Origin: Cyclobacteriaceae bacterium
GTDB taxonomy: Bacteria > Bacteroidota > Bacteroidia > Cytophagales > Cyclobacteriaceae
Direction of reading: 5' to 3'
DNA: 64,000 nucleotides
Assembly (NCBI GenBank): GCA_019694875.1
Contig: JAIBBC010000003.1
Location: 434,001-498,000, forward strand
In this document: one piece after another, positions 59,429 to 64,000 of the stretch
Layout of the letters: the number at the start of each line of letters is the position of its first letter
Numbering within the stretch: position 1 is the first letter of the stretch
Position numbers and translations under genes: made by a program
The notes under the pieces: model-generated
The model's database searches: none
What the model saw: the letters and a program-made list of their open reading frames with translations, nothing else
What the model was told of the DNA's origin: nothing

Positions 59429-60964
59429 TCAGTCGAGTCTAAACACCTGAATACCGTACGGTGGAAGTTCCAACGCGAAGTTGTTGTTATCCAGCTTGCG
59501 GGTTTCCTTGTTGAGCAGACTGGCTGCGCGTTGGTACTTGCGATTGTTATCAAGCCTGATGTTGACGCGTTCAGGGATGGCCGATAAACTAACCACTACC
59601 AGCACGGTTTCTTTTTCGGTGTGCCGGATGAAGGTGAAGAAGTCATCCTGATTGTTTTCCACTACCCGGTAGCTGCCGCTTGCCAGTGCTTCGCTGGATT
59701 TCTTTACTGCGATAATCTTCTTGTAATGATTGTATAATGAGCGCGGATCGTTCTTCTGCTCTTCGAGTGAGATGCGGTCGTTCGGTTTTACATTCGTGCT
59801 ATCCCACCACGGGCCGGTGTTCTTGTACCAGAAGGTCATACCCGGCCCATCGGCTTTTGCATACCACTCGAACGCTTCCCGTACGGGGATATCGTTGCCG
59901 TCTGTTGCGCCTTTCATCTGCTTGCCTTTCATGCCCAGCTCCTGACCGTAGTAGATCAACGGAACTCCGCCCAGCAACAGGTTTAACGTTGCAGCAACCT
60001 TGAGTTTCTCAGTGGTCATGCCTTTTACGGAAGCGATCCTGCGGGTATCGTGATTCTCGATGAACACAATCTGATCTTTTCCTGCCGGGTTTTTAGTAAG
60101 TACACTGTCGGCCGCTTTGGTCAGTTCCTTTTTATTAAACTGCTCAATAGCCCAGCTCAGGTAGAATGCAAACACGCGGTCTACTTCGGCATTCTTAAAG
60201 TATTCGCGACCGAGTGAAAACCAGTTGGCCTGCTCGGCAATGATTTTGATTTCAGGATTTGTCTTCTTAAGGTCTTTTACAATTGGCGTCCAGAACGTGC
60301 TGAACAGGTTTGAAACTTTTTTAAAATTATCCAGGTCGTCCATCATGTGATCGAAGCGGAAGCCGTCTACCCCATCGTCAAACTGGCCGTCTTTGTTTGG
60401 ATCCAGCCAGAAGTTCAAGACATCGAAGGTATACTGCCGCACGTCCGGGTTGTTCATATTCACGACTGCAATCTTGTGTTTCGAACCGTCATACAGTGTG
60501 AATTCGGGAACGTTGTAAAAGAAGAACGGCTTTTGGTTCAGGCTGTCGAGGTAGTACACATACGTGCTGTATTTCGACTTCGGGTTATTGAACGAGTCTT
60601 TATACCAGTCATGATCCTGCGTTACGTATTGCATTTCTACATCCTGATAGATTTTCATGTTCCGCTTGTGGATTTCCTTCACCAGGGCTAGGTATTCCGC
60701 CATGGTTCCGTATTCGGGATCGATCTTTTCGAAATCAATCGCGAAGTAGTTGTGGTAGAAACCGGAGTAGTACAAGGGTGTCAGCAAAACGGATGTGACG
60801 CCAAGGTCCTGTAAGTAATCGAGTTTTTGTTCCATTCCTTTCAGGTCGCCATGACCATCGCCATTGCTGTCGAAGAAGCTGCGCTGGAACACGTGGTAGA
60901 TTACTTCCTGGGCTTGCGATTCGATCGCAGTGATGAGGCATAGAAGGAAGAGGAGTTTTTTCAT
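59429..60964 (-). CDS. Secreted GH13 alpha-amylase
   Basis: 511 aa with a signal peptide ending SQAQ. The catalytic triad is Asp205 (DGFRFDHM), Glu244 (IIAEQANW) and Asp306 (ENHDTRR), with a calcium-like DSNGDGHGD loop near 32-40. It hydrolyses alpha-1,4-glucans in the periplasm or at the surface. Different subfamily from the SusA-like enzyme at 8.6 kb; it lacks the extra N-terminal domain. Confidence 0.93.
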   Translation of the reverse strand: MKKLLFLLCLITAIESQAQEVIYHVFQRSFFDSNGDGHGDLKGMEQKLDYLQDLGVTSVLLTPLYYSGFYHNYFAIDFEKIDPEYGTMAEYLALVKEIHKRNMKIYQDVEMQYVTQDHDWYKDSFNNPKSKYSTYVYYLDSLNQKPFFFYNVPEFTLYDGSKHKIAVVNMNNPDVRQYTFDVLNFWLDPNKDGQFDDGVDGFRFDHMMDDLDNFKKVSNLFSTFWTPIVKDLKKTNPEIKIIAEQANWFSLGREYFKNAEVDRVFAFYLSWAIEQFNKKELTKAADSVLTKNPAGKDQIVFIENHDTRRIASVKGMTTEKLKVAATLNLLLGGVPLIYYGQELGMKGKQMKGATDGNDIPVREAFEWYAKADGPGMTFWYKNTGPWWDSTNVKPNDRISLEEQKNDPRSLYNHYKKIIAVKKSSEALASGSYRVVENNQDDFFTFIRHTEKETVLVVVSLSAIPERVNIRLDNNRKYQRAASLLNKETRKLDNNNFALELPPYGIQVFRLD

Positions 60965-61099
60965 AGGGGTTAGGTTATTGGAGAAGGTATGGGGTTATGA
61001 TGGGATTGCTTCGCTTCGCTCGCAATGACGGAGGCTGCGCTCGCAATGACGAGGAGATTGCTTCGCGTTGCTCGCAATGACGGAGGCTCGCAATGACGG
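60965..61099. repeat. Short repeats between amylase and GH127 genes
   Basis: Several copies of GATTGCTTCGCTTCGCTCGCAA-like phrases (TGCTTCGC...CGCAATGACGG), same family as at 59.0-59.4 kb. They interrupt what otherwise looks like a same-strand carbohydrate gene set. Confidence 0.8.
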
Positions 61100-63049
61100 T
61101 CATTTACCGGAAGGTTTAAAGGTTACCTGGCGTAAGATTGTTTGGCCCATCGGTACAAGTTTCACAGGCCCGGTGATCTTTGTTTCAGGATTATAGAGCG
61201 AAGTGGTAAACGTAAGTGTACCGGCATCGATCGCAACCGGGCTGCGCGTGTATTCGTAAACAACAAACTTCTTCGGAGCATACTTCAGGTTATAAAATCC
61301 GGGAACGGGCCACGACTTGGTTTTCTCTTCTACTGCTTCTATGGGTACCGCCAGCACAAGCGCGCCCCATGTAAAGTACTTCTCCCCGTTGATGTCATCG
61401 CGCACCTGAACCTTGGTATCAAAGCTCACCTCCACGGTTTCCGTACCGGTCCACGTTTTATCGATGACGATAAATCCGTCTGACACCGTATGTTCTGCAG
61501 AAACCTTAACGCTTGCTGCCCATTCCGGCTTGCGGATTTTTAACGTAAACCGGGCATCTGCCGTAACCACAAAACGGAACGTGTTTTCAAACGGGTAGTT
61601 TGTTTGCTCGTCCACGATAACCCTTTTGCCTGCAACCAAGGTTTCAACACGACTCGGACCTAACAGTGACGCAACCAGAGCCTGGTCATTTTTCATCCAC
61701 ATGTATTGAATGTAGTATGGTGCAATCCTTCCGGCCATCGGCACGCAGCATACGGCTGCCTCCTGATGCACGGGTGAATATGAATACCGCGTCTGATTCT
61801 TGTCAGAGTTGTCGCCATTTAGTCCGCCCGTCATGTAGTATGAGTTATCCGACTTCAGGTAGGCTACACAACTTTCTGACGGATGACGCGCACCCTGCGC
61901 TGCGTTGAAGAATATTTTCTCGGCTTTATCCGCGAAAGCGTGATCACCTGTTTTGCGCAACAATTCGGCATAGCTGTGCATGAGTTCGTGCATGGAGCAA
62001 TATTCGTAGCCACGCTTGGTAGCGTCTGCCTTTCTTCCCCCGATCCATTCATCGCCTACTCCGGCACCGGAGGCGGTGGTTTCCAATACAATCTTTTCCA
62101 GAAAGTGATCAAGCGCATGCTTCAACTCCGGGTTCCCGGAAGCATAATAGGCGGCCGTAACGCTGCGCAAATGTTCGTACACGTGAACTCCGTGGGTACT
62201 CAACAGCAGGGTATCGTTAACCAGCTTTTTGTATTGTGCAGATTCATTCAACTCCTGTTCGGAGAAGTCTTGATACAGAAAGAGACAATAATCGCGGTAC
62301 GCAGTCTTTCCGGTAATCCGGTAAAGCGTCTCAAACACATCCGTGATCGCCAAACCATGCGAAGTTCCGCCTACGTTCGGCTGCTTCGAATAAAAGGGAC
62401 GGGATTTACCTGCGGGGTAATTGTCCATCACGTTTTGTATCGCGCGTTCGATTGCCGTTAGTACTTTTTGATCATTTGAATATTCATACCACGCCAGAAG
62501 CCCGCGGAGCACCGTAGCTTTTGCCCAGAGCTCCCCGTTCTCGTTGTCGAACTTATAGCGAAGATCTTTGTCGTAAATTCCCAGGTAGCCGTCTTCATCC
62601 TGTGTGGCAAGGATGTAATCGACATACATTTTTAGTTTCGCGAGGTGCTCCTGATCCTGTAACAGGATCGCGCTGCGGATGTAGCCATCACGCCAGTTGC
62701 TTTGGGTTTCGCTGTTCCACCATAAGAACTGAATCTGCCAGTCGCCCGGAACACCCAGCGCACCCACATCTTTACTCTTCATATTCTCCGACAAGCGGTG
62801 TTCGCCATAGATTTTGTCCTCCATGGTAAGTTTCGGCACCAACGTGTCTAACCGTCCGACAAACCCATCGAGGTTCTCACGGATTTGCTTTTTGATCCAC
62901 CCTTCCGGTTTTACTTCTGCCAGGGTTACCGGCTGATAGACTTCCTGCAGCGGTTCGATCTTATCGAAAGGCGATTGAACATTTTCCGGCTGACTACACG
63001 CAACCATGATCACACAAAACAAACCTGACAAGACACGCGTAGTTTTCAT
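61100..63049 (-). CDS. GH127-like beta-L-arabinofuranosidase lipoprotein
   Basis: 649 aa with a lipoprotein signal (IMVAC, Cys18). The zinc/nucleophile set of GH127 is visible: E349-x-C351 (YEYC) and C434-C435 (AVCC), with a candidate acid/base Glu334 in GVGDEWIGG. An (alpha/alpha)6 barrel followed by beta domains fits the family. It would remove beta-linked arabinofuranose or a related sugar outside the cytoplasm; substrate specificity in this branch varies. The TIM-barrel gene is 9 bp upstream. Confidence 0.85.
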   Translation of the reverse strand: MKTTRVLSGLFCVIMVACSQPENVQSPFDKIEPLQEVYQPVTLAEVKPEGWIKKQIRENLDGFVGRLDTLVPKLTMEDKIYGEHRLSENMKSKDVGALGVPGDWQIQFLWWNSETQSNWRDGYIRSAILLQDQEHLAKLKMYVDYILATQDEDGYLGIYDKDLRYKFDNENGELWAKATVLRGLLAWYEYSNDQKVLTAIERAIQNVMDNYPAGKSRPFYSKQPNVGGTSHGLAITDVFETLYRITGKTAYRDYCLFLYQDFSEQELNESAQYKKLVNDTLLLSTHGVHVYEHLRSVTAAYYASGNPELKHALDHFLEKIVLETTASGAGVGDEWIGGRKADATKRGYEYCSMHELMHSYAELLRKTGDHAFADKAEKIFFNAAQGARHPSESCVAYLKSDNSYYMTGGLNGDNSDKNQTRYSYSPVHQEAAVCCVPMAGRIAPYYIQYMWMKNDQALVASLLGPSRVETLVAGKRVIVDEQTNYPFENTFRFVVTADARFTLKIRKPEWAASVKVSAEHTVSDGFIVIDKTWTGTETVEVSFDTKVQVRDDINGEKYFTWGALVLAVPIEAVEEKTKSWPVPGFYNLKYAPKKFVVYEYTRSPVAIDAGTLTFTTSLYNPETKITGPVKLVPMGQTILRQVTFKPSGK

Positions 63050-63058
63050 GAGGGGTAG

Positions 63059-63892
63059 TTAAGACTTTAGTTTCATCGACAACATATTCTTGATCTGTAC
63101 ATTCACCCGCCATTGATCGGCCAAAGGTTCTTGGGAATACGGCATGACAGGCATGTACGGGACCGGTCCGAATTCAGGTGTGATCGTCATAAACGGCATT
63201 TCCTTTTGCTCTTCACCCGACAGAATTTCCTTCCACCAACCGATAAAGGTGTCGACATGATTCTTCCATTCCGGTGCGAATGGATCATTTACCTGCGGTG
63301 AATGTTCGAATCCAATCCGCGCATGGATATGCCGAACGCGCGGGAACACGTGTTTCAATATTTCATGCTGATCGTGGAGCAAAGTTTCTGACACGGTACA
63401 CCAGTGTGAAAAGTCGGCCGTCAACTTCAGGTTTGGGTACTTCTGCAGATACGGCAACAACGAAGCGGAATGAAAGGTAAACCGGCCGCGATGCGTTTCA
63501 TGAAAAACCGGGATGCCGGATTGGCGCGCAACATCGTCCGCTATCGCAATCGCCCGGCAATTATCTTCAAACGAAAAGTAATCTTTACCAGTATGGCTGT
63601 TGATGAAGTCAGGCTTCAGGCTGGCCAGGTATTCGAGCCGCGACCGCATGCGCGCGAGATAAGCATCCACCGATTCATCCGCGGGGCCTAAAACCTGTTG
63701 CGCGATGAATAGAAAGTCGGGTTTGGCCAACCGAACACTGGCGAGTGCCGACTGAAATTCATCCACAAATAGTTTATCCTCAGGCGGGTTGATCTCCACA
63801 CCATCGAATCCTTCCGCGATTACGCGCGCGAGAAACACCGTTGGGGTTGTTCCCTCCTGTCCCCAGAAGGAACATGCGAACCGGACATTCAT
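63059..63892 (-). CDS. Sugar phosphate isomerase/epimerase-like TIM barrel protein
   Basis: 277 aa, AP-endonuclease-2/xylose-isomerase-like barrel: opening VRFACSFWGQEG, metal-ligand-like VFHETHRGRF and TADFSHWCTV, and HIHARIGFEH. No signal, so cytoplasmic. It probably isomerises or epimerises a sugar released by the neighbouring glycosidases. Its ATG overlaps the stop of the upstream partial gene by 1 bp (TGATG). Confidence 0.85.
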   Translation of the reverse strand: MNVRFACSFWGQEGTTPTVFLARVIAEGFDGVEINPPEDKLFVDEFQSALASVRLAKPDFLFIAQQVLGPADESVDAYLARMRSRLEYLASLKPDFINSHTGKDYFSFEDNCRAIAIADDVARQSGIPVFHETHRGRFTFHSASLLPYLQKYPNLKLTADFSHWCTVSETLLHDQHEILKHVFPRVRHIHARIGFEHSPQVNDPFAPEWKNHVDTFIGWWKEILSGEEQKEMPFMTITPEFGPVPYMPVMPYSQEPLADQWRVNVQIKNMLSMKLKS

Positions 63893-64000
63893 CAGTACAA
63901 TACCGGGTTAATGGGTGAATTAATTACTTCACCAACGATTGCTCCCGGGCACCAGGTGTTCCAGTCGTTAATCTGATTTTTATTTTCCGGCTGCTTCAAT
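63892..64000 (-). CDS. 3' end of an unidentified gene (partial)
   Basis: Only the last 35 or so residues are inside the window, ending NSPINPVLY. A WNTWCPG motif stands out. The stop overlaps the next gene's start, so it belongs to the same operon as the TIM-barrel and GH127 genes. Not enough sequence to name a family. Confidence 0.7.
   Translation of the reverse strand, partial: LKQPENKNQINDWNTWCPGAIVGEVINSPINPVLY

Overview
The window looks like ordinary chromosome from a Bacteroidota bacterium, most likely order Cytophagales (Chryseolinea/Ohtaekwangia-like). The signs are moderate GC; Bacteroidota-type promoter boxes (TAnnTTTG) and weak ribosome binding sites; many signal peptides ending in Ala-Gln or lipoboxes; a split transketolase; a GTP-type PEP carboxykinase; Mpl; and families seen mainly in this phylum, such as the MG2-like secreted protein, DUF6913-like, TIGR03643/DUF2256 and DUF4377. 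The taxon is an inference from gene content. No rRNA, tRNA, phage or insertion sequence was recognised.

Layout. 0-8.5 kb: secreted amidohydrolase, AAA+ ATPase with a duplicated N-terminal domain, DnaB helicase, Mpl, DnaQ-type exonuclease and M48 protease. 8.6-18.2 kb: SusA-like amylase, FAH-family hydrolase, M23 peptidase and Bcp in one direction, then a secreted MG2-like protein pair and a serine hydrolase. 18.2-23.7 kb: split transketolase, and a serine pathway made of a phosphoserine phosphatase/phosphoglycerate dehydrogenase fusion followed by a SerC-like aminotransferase. 23.8-26.3 kb: an ECF sigma factor with membrane, Spy-like and outer-membrane-like partners. 26.3-36 kb: M1 peptidase, LigA, DUF6913-like, DapA, GroES-GroEL, TerB-like. 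36-49 kb: two peptide transporters, PckG, M15 peptidase, GH1, and a glycerol operon glpF-glpD-glpK.

49-56.6 kb is the accessory part: a DUF2256/TIGR03643 pair, a WD40 protein, a 21-bp minisatellite open on both strands, then a run of AT-rich, same-strand small genes. These include a frameshifted J-domain membrane protein, an orphan NTF2-fold immunity-like protein and a secreted Ntn-type acylase. The last three genes of the run are each bounded by imperfect inverted-repeat elements that resemble integron attC sites, although no integrase lies in the window. 56.6-64 kb: Tex, a block of dispersed direct repeats, and a carbohydrate cluster (GH13 amylase, GH127-like enzyme, sugar isomerase-like TIM barrel, and the 3' end of another gene).

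Functional threads: scavenging of oligopeptides (M1, OPT and POT transporters), alpha-glucan and arabinoside use (two GH13, GH127, GH1), glycerol uptake feeding gluconeogenesis (GlpFKD, PckG), and envelope turnover (Mpl, M23, M15). The candidates for something undescribed are the cassette-like array at 53.9-56.6 kb and the 21-bp repeat at 50.5-51.0 kb.
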